A stretch of DNA of 64,000 nt from Aplysia californica (taxonomy: Eukaryota > Mollusca > Gastropoda > Aplysiida > Aplysiidae): the NCBI RefSeq assembly GCF_000002075.1, contig NW_004797479.1, forward strand, positions 413,334-477,333, written 5' to 3'. The notes under the pieces are model-generated. The model was not told the origin of the DNA and made no database searches. It was given only the letters and a program-made list of their open reading frames with translations. Position numbers and translations under genes: made by a program. The stretch's first letter is position 1, and each line of letters starts with the position of its first letter. Below, in pieces: positions 1 through 9,800 of the stretch.

Positions 1-63
1 ACACACACACATACACATCATTGCTGCAACGCAAGACAGAGTGAAGTGGAGGTCCATGATCGC

Positions 64-280
64 CCACGCCAGTCGGCTAGTTTTAGTTTAGTTTTAATAG
101 AGGTTTTACGGCGCTCGCAACTGCATAAGGTCATAGGAGTGCCAGAAGCTTAGATTAGAGGTGAAACAAGAGAGTAGCAAACATAAAAAAAGAAAAGGGG
201 AGATAAGGACGATAGATGTCTCATAGGAGAGAAGAAGCAAACCACACCAGAGCACCCGCCAACCACCCACACGCCAGTCG
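64..280 (-). repeat. Dispersed non-autonomous repeat, unit 1
   Basis: On the minus strand the unit starts with a GGGTGGTTGGCGGG-type head and ends in a conserved tail resembling TGACCTTATGCAGTTGCG followed by CGCCGTAAAAC. The same unit recurs many times in this window (362, 1180, 1395, 3150, 46110). The tail is shared with the tRNA-headed SINEs near 45 kb, so it is probably a SINE-like non-autonomous family mobilised by the same LINE machinery. No coding potential is seen. Confidence 0.7.
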
Positions 281-361
281 GCAAGGCACCGGATCATGAT
301 AGGTAGTGGAGGTCATAGGAGTAAATAGAGAGTAACATACAGAGAAAAGGAAGAGAGATTG

Positions 362-541
362 TTTAGTTTTAGTAAGAGTTTTACGGCACTTGCAACAGGA
401 TAAGGTCATATAAGTGCCGAAGATTAGAGGTGTTACAAGAGAGTAACAAACATAAAATAGAAGGAGGGGAGATAAAGACGACAGGTGTTCGATAGGAAAG
501 AAGGAGCAAACTACACCAGAGCACCCGCCAACCACCCACAA
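362..541 (-). repeat. Dispersed non-autonomous repeat, unit 2
   Basis: Full-length copy of the roughly 180-bp unit: tail (rc of GTTTTACGGCACTTGCAAC) at 362-410 and head (CACCCGCCAACCACCCAC read on plus) ending near 540. It is immediately followed by two shorter copies, so the left edge of the window is a loose tandem cluster of this family. Confidence 0.7.
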
Positions 542-745
542 AGAGAGATAAACACGATACACGTTCCATAGGTAAGGAGGAGCGAACCACTCCAGGGCGT
601 CTGCCATACACCCACTACTGGAGAGTAGCATTTATTAAGAAAACGAAAGATTGGGGAGGGGGGGCGGGGTGAGAGCAATAGATGTTTGATAGGAAAGAAA
701 GAGAAAACCACAACAGAGCACCCGCCACCCACCCAACCACCCACC
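542..745 (-). repeat. Two truncated copies of the same repeat family
   Basis: Head-side fragments lie at about 542-615 and 617-742. Both keep the GATAGGAAAGAA...CACCCGCC block and lack the conserved tail. They abut the candidate exon at 759-847 without entering it. Confidence 0.6.
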
Positions 746-758
746 TCACAGCACCTAC

Positions 759-847
759 CTTCGCTTTGAGGCGAGTCCAGCATGGATCCTCAAAACGCGT
801 CTCGGTTATTTCCACCATCAGAGTCCGCCTCACTCCATAAAATTGAA
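759..847 (-). CDS. Candidate downstream exon of the giant MYND gene (partial gene, continues left)
   Basis: On the minus strand a strong 3' splice site (pyrimidine tract CCTCCCTCCCTTGTTCAG, AG at 849-848) is followed by 89 nt of open sequence. A consensus 5' splice site, GCGAAG|GTAGGT (GT at 758-757), ends it. Two leading bases complete the codon left open by the exon at 2581-2462. The remaining 29 codons read QFYGVRRTLMVEITETRFED and nine more residues, a mixed hydrophobic/charged stretch quite unlike the low-complexity frames around it. It ends in phase 0, so a further exon must lie left of the window or in the repeats at 1-758, where I see none. No domain is recognised. Splicing is inferred from splice sites, phase and codon quality only. 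Confidence 0.6.
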
Positions 848-859
848 CTGAACAAGGGA

Positions 860-1140
860 GGGAGGATTGTTTAAAGTTTTAGTAAGCATTATACGACACT
901 TGCAATACAATTAACGTCTAGTTCAGGCATGAATTTTACGGTGCTTGCAACAGAATAAAAGATTAAGTTTTAATAAGTTTTACGACACTTACAACACAAA
1001 ACAGTCAACATATGTCCCGAAGATTAGAGGTGCTAGAAGATCATAACAAACACAAAAAAAGAGAGGTCAAGCCTATACATGTTTGATAGATAGAATAGAA
1101 GAAGCAAACCCCACCAGAGCACCCACGAACCACCCACAAG
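860..1140 (-). repeat. Dispersed repeat copy, interrupted
   Basis: A diverged tail fragment at about 866-955 is followed by a fuller copy (about 960-1138) of the family seen at 362-541, including the ACCAGAGCACCCACGAACC head. No coding potential is seen. Confidence 0.6.
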
Positions 1141-1580
1141 GAGGGAGTGAAAGTAATTGTAGATGTTTAAGCTTCTAAGTTTTTAAAAAGTTTTAGTAAG
1201 TGTTTTACGGCACTTGCAACACAATGAGGTCATATAAGTGCCGAAGATTAGAGGTGCTACAAGAGAATAACAAACACAAAAAAGAGAGGTCAAGCCTATA
1301 AATGTTTGATAGGACAGAAGAAGCAAACCCCACCAGAGCACCCGCGAACCACCCACAGGGAGGGAGTGAAAGTAATTGTAGATGTTTAAGCTTTTAAGTT
1401 TTTTAAAAGTTTTAGTAAGTGTTTTACGGCACTTGCAACACAATAAGGTCATATAAGTGCCGAAGATTAGAGGTGTCACAAGGCAGTAACAAACACAAAA
1501 CAGAAGGAGGGGAGATAAGGGCGATATATGTTTGATAAGAAAGAAGGAGCAAACCACACCAGAGCACCCGCCAACCATGC
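1139..1580 (-). repeat. Tandem pair of the dispersed repeat, about 219-bp spacing
   Basis: Two near-identical units start with the same spacer (GGAGGGAGTGAAAGTAATTG) at about 1139 and 1358. The spacing of about 219 bp indicates a local tandem duplication rather than two independent insertions. Each unit has the conserved tail and head in the minus orientation. Confidence 0.75.
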
Positions 1581-1597
1581 TCAGACAGAACCACCTC

Positions 1598-1625
1598 TCC
1601 ACACAAATACACACACACACATACA

Positions 1626-1658
<33 letters not shown>

Positions 1659-1724
1659 TCACTCAAACACACACATAACACACATACAAACACACACATA
1701 CAGACACATACACACAGACACACA

Positions 1725-1784
<60 letters not shown>

Positions 1785-1792
1785 GTGCACAG
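1598..1792. repeat. (CA)n microsatellite
   Basis: Imperfect then perfect CA dinucleotide tract. Open frames across it are compositional and are not genes. Confidence 0.97.
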
Positions 1793-1825
1793 AGACAAAC
1801 ACTCTCACATACATTGTAGTAATAA

Positions 1826-2265
1826 TATGTGACACAACTTGTTGGAATCAGGCGCTCGTCAATTTTCGGGCATGTGGAGTTATTGGAACCAGCTTAAATC
1901 TGGTTCATTTGTCTTGCCTCCGAAGGAAAAAATACTCATTTACTTTGAATAGAAATCGAGATATCCGCATTTAAGGGAGGTGATAGTCATGTTTCAGGGG
2001 TTAAATTAGCGAGAAAATGACCGCAAAAGCTTGGTTATTTCCTTAACTTGAGAGCCCGTGGTAACGGAAAACTTACATTTTTTTGCTTTTAATCAACGTT
2101 TTTCAGTAAAATCCACACAGAAATGTGTTCTTGAATAGACATAAAAGATGTTGAGCAAAAAAAAAAAAAGATTTTAAAAATCGATAAAAATTACCAAACT
2201 GGCAAAAAAATGTTTGTATTATTTTGACGAGCGCCTGATTTCACCAAGATGCCTCACATATAAAA
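1826..2265. mobile_element. Short inverted-repeat DNA transposon (MITE-A), copy 1
   Basis: The left end reads ATATGTGACACAACTTG and then GGAATCAGGCGCTCGTCAA. The right end is its inverted match (GACGAGCGCCTGATTTCACC, near 2226-2245, then GCCTCACATAT). The interior is A/T-rich and non-coding. A second copy with the same ends lies at 43983-44877. The flanking sequence also exists without the insertion about 600 bp away (2397-2475), which serves as an empty-site paralogue. Confidence 0.75.
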
Positions 2266-2322
2266 ACCAAACATTGACCCTCGTAGAGTCTGGGACAGCG
2301 GATGAACTTTGTTACGACACAC
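2262..2322 (-). pseudogene. Duplicated fragment of the exon at 2462-2581
   Basis: This stretch repeats, with several differences, the 3' part of the candidate exon at 2462-2581 plus the start of its downstream flank (shared ACAAAGTTCATCCGCTGTCC on minus, then TGTTTGGTTTTTAT). The adjoining CA tract and the block ending TACATTGTAGTAATAATAT are duplicated as well, so it is one arm of a local tandem duplication of about 600 bp. It lacks the exon's acceptor and first 75 or so bases, so it is unlikely to be used as an exon. Confidence 0.6.
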
Positions 2323-2350
2323 ACACACACGCACACACACAAACACACAA

Positions 2351-2398
<48 letters not shown>
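2320..2398. repeat. (CA)n microsatellite
   Basis: CA-dinucleotide tract, the second copy of the duplicated microsatellite at 1598-1792. Confidence 0.97.
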
Positions 2399-2405
<7 letters not shown>

Positions 2406-2461
2406 AGACAAACACTCTCACATACATTGTAGTAATAATATCATAAAAACCAAACACTGAC

Positions 2462-2581
2462 CCAGGTAGTGCTCGGGACAGCGGATGAACTTTGTGACGA
2501 GAGGCATGTGCGAGAGATGTATCAGGTCGAGGATGTTGTCATTAATCAGGGACTTGGCGTGCTCGAAGAGCTTTATGTGAC
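2462..2581 (-). CDS. Candidate exon directly after the MYND exon of the giant gene
   Basis: On the minus strand the acceptor TTCTTGCGCAG (AG at 2583-2582) precedes 120 nt of clearly coding-like sequence. Its first two bases (GT) join the single C left over from the giant exon to make an Arg codon. The protein then runs on from the MYND finger as HIKLFEHAKSLINDNILDLI, followed by HLSHMPLVTKFIRCPEHYL. This is an amphipathic, GC-ending-codon-rich stretch with no repeats. A moderate donor, CTGG|GTCAGT, at 2461-2460 leaves one base that joins the exon at 847-759 in phase. If this donor is not used, the frame reads on to a stop at 2420-2418 and the protein ends here. No known domain is recognised. 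Confidence 0.65.
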
Positions 2582-2619
2582 CTGCGCAAGAAGATCCAGT
2601 ACATGGGGCTATTTTCAGT

Positions 2620-2800
2620 GAGCGCTTTACGACACTTGCTACATAATTAGGTATTATATTATATGCCAAGGATTAGAGGTGCAATGTGTTAGTTGCGTTT
2701 TGTTTTAGTAAGAATTTTACGGCACTTGAAGAACAACAAGGTCATATCAGCGACAAAGGTTAGTGTTACAAGAGAGTAACAAACACAAAAAAGGAGGAGG
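2620..2800 (-). repeat. Fragments of the dispersed repeat family
   Basis: Diverged tail pieces lie at about 2620-2685 and 2698-2795 (AGTAAGAATTTTACGGCACT, AGAGAGTAACAAACAC). No head is visible. They lie inside the intron between the MYND exon and the exon at 2462-2581. Confidence 0.55.
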
Positions 2801-2804
2801 GATA

Positions 2805-3010
2805 TTTTTAAAGTGTTTTACCGAGCTGGCAACTGCACACGGTCATACGAGCGTGCGATATAATTTCCGTTTGTTAGGAATTTTGAACTTTGGCCAGGTG
2901 GCAGCAGGCGCCTACTTTTATCGAATTTTCCGTCTGTGTCAGCTTTCGAACCCGGAACCTATTGAAAGAGAGGCGAGCACCGTATCTCTAACTCCGAGAG
3001 CCCCCGAAAG
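2805..3010 (-). mobile_element. tRNA-headed SINE, internally deleted copy
   Basis: On the minus strand the head carries B-box-like GGTTCGAAAG and an A-box-like block at about 2935-3005. The segment at 2880-2935 matches the CGATAAGAGTAGGC...GGCCGCC body of the SINE at 44936. The tail at 2810-2860 matches the family tail. The middle of the body is missing. Confidence 0.65.
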
Positions 3011-3149
3011 AGAGATAAAGATGATTCGTGTTTGATTGGAAAGGTGGAGCAAACTATACCAGACCACTCGCCAATCACCCGCAACTGCAGCTTGAGCGGA
3101 AGAGCCAACAAAAGCAATAGCAGAGGCAGCAGCAGTAGCTTTTTGGGTT

Positions 3150-3329
3150 TTTTAAGTTTAAGTAAGAGTTTTACGGCACTTGCAACGCAATAAGGTCATA
3201 TAAGTGCCGAAGATTAGAGGTGTTACAAGAGAGTAATAAATACAAAATAGAAGGAGGGGTGAAAAGGACGACAGATGTTTGATAGGAAAGAAGGAGCAAA
3301 CCACACCAGAGCACCCACCAACCACCCAC

Positions 3330-3330
<1 letters not shown>
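3150..3330 (-). repeat. Dispersed repeat, full copy
   Basis: Near-consensus copy of the unit at 362-541 (tail 3160-3212, head ending about 3328). It lies immediately next to a CAG/CAA microsatellite in the intron that follows the MYND exon. Confidence 0.75.
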
Positions 3331-3363
<33 letters not shown>

Positions 3364-3517
3364 CAACAGCAACAGCAACAGCAACAAACAAAATCAACAA
3401 CAACAACAACAACAACAACAACAGCAACCACAAACCAAGGAGAGGCGGTGGCCCTGGCGAAGAGCACGCTCTTCGGGGCTCCAAACATTTCGAACGGATA
3501 GGCTACCACACACACAC

Positions 3518-3569
<52 letters not shown>

Positions 3570-3777
3570 CCCCAACACCACCAACAACAACAACAACAAC
3601 AACAGCAACAACAACAACAACCCCAACACCACCAACACCACCAACACCAACAACACCAACAACACCACCACCAACAACAACCCCAACAACACCACCACCA
3701 ACAACAACCCCAACACCACCAATACCACCAATACCACCACCAACAACAACAACAACGAACAACAGCAACAACAACAG

Positions 3778-3812
<35 letters not shown>
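3331..3812. repeat. (CAG)n/(CAA)n compound microsatellite at the start of the post-MYND intron
   Basis: About 480 bp of CAG, CAA, CCAACA and AAC triplets. Because the unit is 3 bp, the giant frame stays open through it as runs of Cys, Leu and Val until a stop near 3171. Polyglutamine, polyasparagine and polythreonine frames also appear on plus. I regard all of these as non-coding, because a consensus splice donor precedes the tract on the minus strand. Confidence 0.9.
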
Positions 3813-3813
<1 letters not shown>

Positions 3814-3814
3814 A

Positions 3815-3821
3815 ACTCACG
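3815..3821 (-). other. 5' splice site ending the giant exon
   Basis: Minus-strand CTACAGTGTC|GTGAGTTTGG, with GT at 3820-3819. GTGAGT matches the consensus positions +1 to +6. It leaves a one-base overhang (C) that the acceptor at 2583-2582 completes. It falls one base after the final zinc-binding Cys codon of the MYND finger. Confidence 0.75.
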
Positions 3822-6800
3822 ACACTGTAGCTTGTGATGCCTCCAGTGCAGCCCCTGGCACTGTCTGTCGCAGTAGGTGGCCATGTGGCACTGTGAGCAG
3901 CGGAGCGGGGCCTTGACCCTGGCGTGGCAGTGGCAGCAAGCCGTCAGGTTCCGGTGAAGTCGAGTCGTGCCGCGACGTCTGCTGGTGGCCATGACCAGGC
4001 GGAGCTCTTGGTCGGTGAGGGCGGGGGCTGAGGCGGAGGCGGTGGGGGCGGGGCCGGAGGCTGAGGCGGAGGCGGTGGGGGCGGGGCCGGAGGCCGAGGC
4101 GAGGGTGGTGTCGGGGGCGGTGGCGGGGGTGGCGGGGGTGTCAAGGGCGGTGTGGGCAGAGCTGGAGGTGGTGTCGGGGGTGGGGCCAGAGAAAGTTGGG
4201 GCGGTGTGGATGGCTGTATCGGGGTTGGTGGTGAGGGTGGTGAGGGTGGTGAGGGTGGTGTCGGTGTCGATTGCAGTGGGGGCGAGACCGGAAGTGGTGC
4301 CGGCGTCGTGGGTGTTGTCGGGAACCGGGGATGTGTCGGGGGATGTGTCGGGGGTGATAGTGAGGGTTGTGTCGGTCTCGGGGGTGAGGGTGGTGTCGGT
4401 CTCGGTGGTGAGGATGGTGTCGGTGTCGGCGACTGTGGTGAGGGTGGTGTCGGTGTCGGCGACTGTGGTGAGGGTATTGTCGGGGGTGGCGGTGGGCGTG
4501 GTGGAGGCAATAGAGTGGGCAGTGAGGGCGATACCATGGGCAGCGCTGGAAATAGCATCGACGACATTGTGTGGGGCCGAGTCGATAACACTTCTGGGAG
4601 CGGTATCGATGACAGTGCTGGGGGTCGTGTTGGGGGTGATATCGAAGACAGTACTTGTGGCAGCATCGGTGACTGTGTTGGAATCGGTATCGATGACATT
4701 CCTGTTAGCAGCATTGGTGACAATGTTGGAATCGGTATCGATCACATTCCTGGTAGCAGCATCGGTGACAGTGTCGGGGGCTATACTGATGACAGTGCTG
4801 GATTCGGTATAGATGACAGTGATGAGAGAAGCGGGGGCCGCTGGACTGTCGGCGTGGTCACTTCTGTCCAGCTGAGGGTCAGTGTGGTGGTCATCATGCC
4901 TCTCCATTGATATCTCAAATACTGGGTCCGAGAACGACACAAAGTCCGCGCCTCCTGCATTGCCTGACTGCGTGAGCAGGTCACTTGTGGCAGGTGGGTT
5001 ACTATTTCTAGTCACTGGGTTACCAGTGGTGACTGGGTCATCGGTGGTCGTGGGGTCATCTGAGTCAGTAATAGTCACCTGGTCACTGGTGGTCGTTGGG
5101 TCAGTAATGGTCACTTGGTTACTGGTGGTCGTTGGGTCACTAGTTTTCGCTGGGTCACTGGTGGTCAGTGGTTCTCTGGCTGTCTTTTGGTCACTTGTAG
5201 ACGCTGGGTCAGTGGTTGTCGGTGGGTCACCAGTGGCAGGTAGGTTACTAATGGGCTCTATGTCGTCGACAGTTGGTGGTTCACTGGCGACCGTTGGGTC
5301 AGAGGTGTTCTTTGGGTCACCAGCAGTAACTGGATCAGGGGTTGTCGTTGGGTAACCAGTGGTAGGTAGGGTACTAATGTGCTCTATGTTGCCGACAGTT
5401 GATGGGTCCCTGGTGGTTTCTTGGTGAGCAGTGGTCGCGGAGCCATGAGTGGTCTCTTGGTCACCACTGGTCACTGAGTCACAAGCGGTTGGTGGGTCAT
5501 TAGCGATTGGTGAGTTACTAGTGGACGGTGAGTCACTAGTAGTTTTTAGGTCACTAGTTTTGGTTGGGTCTCGGTCATTAGTGGTTGGTGAGTCATTAGT
5601 TGTCAGTGGGTCACCAGTGGTATGTGGGTCACCTTTGGCCATTAGGTCACCGGTCGTGTGTACGTTACTACTGGTCTCTGGTTCATTAATAGTCGCTGGG
5701 TCTCCGGTGGACAGTGTGTCCTCACTAATCGATGGATAACTGGATGTCTTTCGGTCACTTGTAGACGCTGGGTCAATGGTTGTCGGCGGGTCACTAGTGG
5801 TTGTCGGTGCGTCGCTAGTGGTCGTTGGGTCACCAGTGGCAGGTAGGATACTAATGGGCTCTATGTTGCCGACAGTTGATGGGTCCCTGGTGGTTTCTTG
5901 GTGAGTAGTGATCGCGGAGCCATGAGTGGTCTCTTGGTCACCACTGGTCACTGAGTCACAAGCGGTTGGTGGGTCATTAGCGGTTGGTGAGTTACTAGTG
6001 GACGGTGAGTCACTAGTTGTTTTTAGGTCACTAGTTTTGGTTGGGTCTCGGTCATTAGTGATTGGTGAGTCATTAGTTGTCAGTGGGTCACCAGTGGTAT
6101 GTTGGTCACCTTTGGCCATTAGGTCACCGGTCGTGTGTACGTTACTACTGGTCTCTGGTTCACTAATAGTAGCTGAGTCCCCGGTAGACAGTGTGACCTT
6201 TGTGGTCGGTGGATCATTGGGTGTCTTTTGGTCACTTGTAGTGGCAGGGTCTTCTATGGTCTCTGAGTCATCAGTGATCACTAGGTCATCGGTGGTCACT
6301 TGGTCTCTAGTGTTGGTTGTGTGACTTGTGGCAGTTGGGTCACTAGTAGTCAGTGGGAGACTAGAGGTCGGCGAGTCATTCGTGGTCGATGGGTCACTGG
6401 ACGTCTTTTGGTCACTTGTAGACGCTGGGTCAGTGGTTGTCGTTGGGTCACCAGTGGCAGGTAGGTTACTATTGGGCTCTATGTCGCCGACAGTTGATGG
6501 GTCTCTGGCGACCTTCGGATTAGAAGTGTTCTTTGGGTCACCAGCAGTAACTGGGTCAGCGGTGGTCATCGGGTAACCGGTGGTAGGCAGGTTACCAATG
6601 GACTCTAGGTCGTCGACAGTTGATGGGTCACCGGTGGTTGATGGGTCACTGGTGGTTGCTGGGTGAGCGGTGGTCGCTGAGCCATGAATGGTTTCTTGGT
6701 CACCAGTGGTCACTGAGTTAGTGGCAGTCGTTGGTTCACAAGCGGCTGGTGAGTCACTAGTAGTTTTTAGGTCACTAGTTTTGGTTGGGTCACTAGTGGT

Positions 6801-9800
6801 TGGTGGGTCATCAGTTGTCACTGCGTCATGGGTGGTCGCTTGGTCTCTTGAGAAGGTTGTTGGATAACTTGTGGTTGTTGAGTCACAAGATGTAGTTGGG
6901 TCACTAGTAGTAGGTGGTTGATTAGATGTCGGTGATTCACTAGTGGTAGTTTGGTCGCTAGTTGTAGGCGAGTCATTAGCGGTAGTTGGGTCACTACAGG
7001 TCGGTGAGTCACTAGTGGTAGTTTGGTTGCTAGTGGTAGTTTGGTCGCTAGTGGTAGTTTGGTCGCTAGTTGTTGGCGAGTCATTAGTGGTAGTTGGGTC
7101 ACTACAGGTCGGTGAGTCACTAGTGGTAGTTTGGTTGCTAGTGGTAGTTTGGTCGCTAGTGGTAGTTTGGTCGCTAGTTGTTGGCGAGTCATTAGTGGTA
7201 GTTGGGTCACTACAGGTCGGTGAGTCACTAGTGGTAGTTTGGTTGCTAGTGGTAGTTTGGTCGCTAGTGGTAGTTTGGTCGCTAGTTGTTGGCGAGTCAT
7301 TAGTGGTAGTTGGGTCACTACAGGTCGGTGAGTCAGCAGAGACCGAAGGGTCATCGGTAGTGGCTGGGCCAGTGGCGGTTTCTTGGTCTGTAGTGGTGGT
7401 TGGATGACCTTTGGTAGTTGAGTCACCAGATGTAGTTGGGTCACGTGATGTAGTTGGGTCACTGGTAGTCAATGGGTGACTAGAGATCGGTGATTCACTA
7501 GAGATCGGTGATTCACTAGTGGTTGTTGGGTCACTAGAGTTTGTTGAGTCACTGGTAGTCGATGAATCACTAGTGGTTAGTGGGTCGTCAGTTGTCACTG
7601 TGTCACAAGTGGTATGTACGTTACTACTGGTCTCTGGGTCACTTATAGCCGCAGGGTCTCCGGTGACCAGTGTGTCCTTAGTGGTCGGTGGATCACTGAG
7701 TGTCCTTTGGCCACTTATATAGGCTGGGTCTTTGGTTGTCGTTGGGTCACCAGTGGTCGTTGGATTATCAGTGGTAGGTAGGGTACTAATAGGCTCTATG
7801 TCGTCGACAGTTGATGGGTCATTGATGGTTGCTGGGTGAGCGGTGGTCGCTGAGCCATGAGTAGTCTCTTGGTCACCAGTGGTCTGTGAGTCACTTGTAG
7901 TTTTTAGATCACTAGTTTTGGTTGGGTCACGGTCACAAGTGATTGGTGGGTCATCAGCTGTAACTTGGTAACCAGTGGTATGTGGGTCACCTTTGGCAAT
8001 TGGGTCACCAGTAGTGCGTACGTTACTACTGGTCTCTGGGTCACTAATAGTAACTGAGTCTCCGGTGGACAGTATGTCCTTAGTGGTCGGTGGATCGCTG
8101 GATGTTTTTTGGTCACTTGTTGTCACTGGGTCAGTTGTCGATGGGTCAGTTGTTGTCGATGGGTCACTTGTGGTTGTCATTGGGTCATTAGTGGTAGGTA
8201 GGATACTAATGGGCTCTATGTCGCTGACAGTTGATGGGTGACTGGTGGTGGCTGGGTGAGCGGTGGTCGCTGAGCCATGAGTAGTTTCTTGGTCACCAGT
8301 GGTCACTGGGTCAGTGGCAGTCGTTGGGTCACTAGCGATGAGTGAGTTAGTAGTCGTTTTTTGGTCACTAGTTTTGGTAGGGTCACTAGTGGTTGGTGGG
8401 TCATCAGTTGTCACTGCGTCATGGGTGGTCGCTTGGTCTCTTGTAGAGGTTGTTGGATAACTTGTGGTAGTTGAGTCACAAGATGTAGTTGGGTCACTAG
8501 TAGTAGGTGGGTGATTAGATGTCTGTGATTCACTAGTGGTAGTTTGGTCGCTAGTTGTTGGCGAGTCATTTGTGGTAGTTGAGTCACTACAGGTCGGTGA
8601 GTCAGCAGAGATCGAAGGGTCATCAGTAGCAGTTGGGTCACTGGTGGCCACTGGGTCATCGGTTGCTTGGCCTCTAGTGGTAATTGGGTCACCAGATGTA
8701 GTTGGTTCACTAGATGTAGTTAGGTCACTTGGGTCACCTGGGTCACTAGATGTAGTTGGGTCACCAGATGCAGTTGGGTCATTAGTAGTCAGTGGGTGAC
8801 TAGAGATCGGTAATTCCCCAGTGGTAGTTGGGTCACCAAAGGTTGGTGAGTCACTAGTGGTCAATGAGTCACTGGCAGTCGATGAATCACTAGTTGTTAC
8901 TGGGTTATCAGTTGTCACTGGGTCTCCAGTAGAGCCTACCTTACTACTGGTCTCTGGGTCACTCATAGTCGCTGGGTCTCCGGTGGCCAATGTGTCCTTA
9001 GTGGTCAGTGGATCACTGGGTGTCTTTTGGTCAATTGTAGACGTTGGGTCACTAGTAGCAGGTAGGTTACTAATGGGCTCGATGTCGCCGACAGTCGCTA
9101 GGTCATTGGCGGTCGTTGGGTCAGAAGTGTTCTTTGGATCACCAGCAGTAACTGAGTCACTGGTGGTCCCTGAACCAATAGAGGTCGGTGAGTCAGCAGA
9201 GATCGAAGGGTCATTAGAAGTAGCAGGGCCAGTGGTGGTCACTGGTTCATCTGTGGTATCTAAGTCGCCAGTGGTCACTGGGTCATCTGTGGTTGTTTGG
9301 TCTCTACTAGTGGTTGGATGACTGGTGGCAGATGAGTCACTAGACATAGTTGGGTTACCAGATGTAGTTGGGTCACTAGATGTAGTTGGGTCACCAGATG
9401 TAGTTGGGTCACCAGATGTAGTTGGGTCACCAGTAGTCAGGGGGCGACTAGAGGTCGGTGATTCACAAGTAGTTGTTTGGTCACTTGTTGTTGGCGAGTC
9501 ATTAGTGGGAGTTGGATCACTTGTGGTGCTTGGTGAGTCGTTTGTGGTTGTTGGGTCACAAGAGGTCGGTGAGTCAGCAGAGATCGAGGGGTCAATAGCA
9601 GTGGCTGGGCCAGTGGTAGTGGTTGGGCCAGTGGTGGTCACTGGTTCATCGGTGGTTTCTGAGTCGCCAGTGGTCACTGGGTCATCTGTGGTTGCTTGAT
9701 CTCTACTAGTGGTTGGATGACTGGTGCTAGATGAGTCACTAGGTGTGGTTGGGTCACCAGATGTAGTTGGGTCATTAGTAGTCAGTGGGTGACTAGAAAT

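Noticed and set aside
1598-1974. His/Thr-rich frames over CA tracts (also near 2214-2432 and 45762-45956)
   Set aside because: Products of CA microsatellites only.
3171-3820. Extension of the giant protein past MYND into poly-Cys/Val/Leu
   Set aside because: The extension codes only for microsatellite and a copy of a dispersed repeat, and a consensus donor precedes it. Intron is the simpler reading.
3275-3916. Plus-strand polyglutamine/polythreonine and polyasparagine frames over the CAG/CAA tract
   Set aside because: Three mutually overlapping frames open only because the tract is a triplet microsatellite. They end inside the antisense of the MYND finger.
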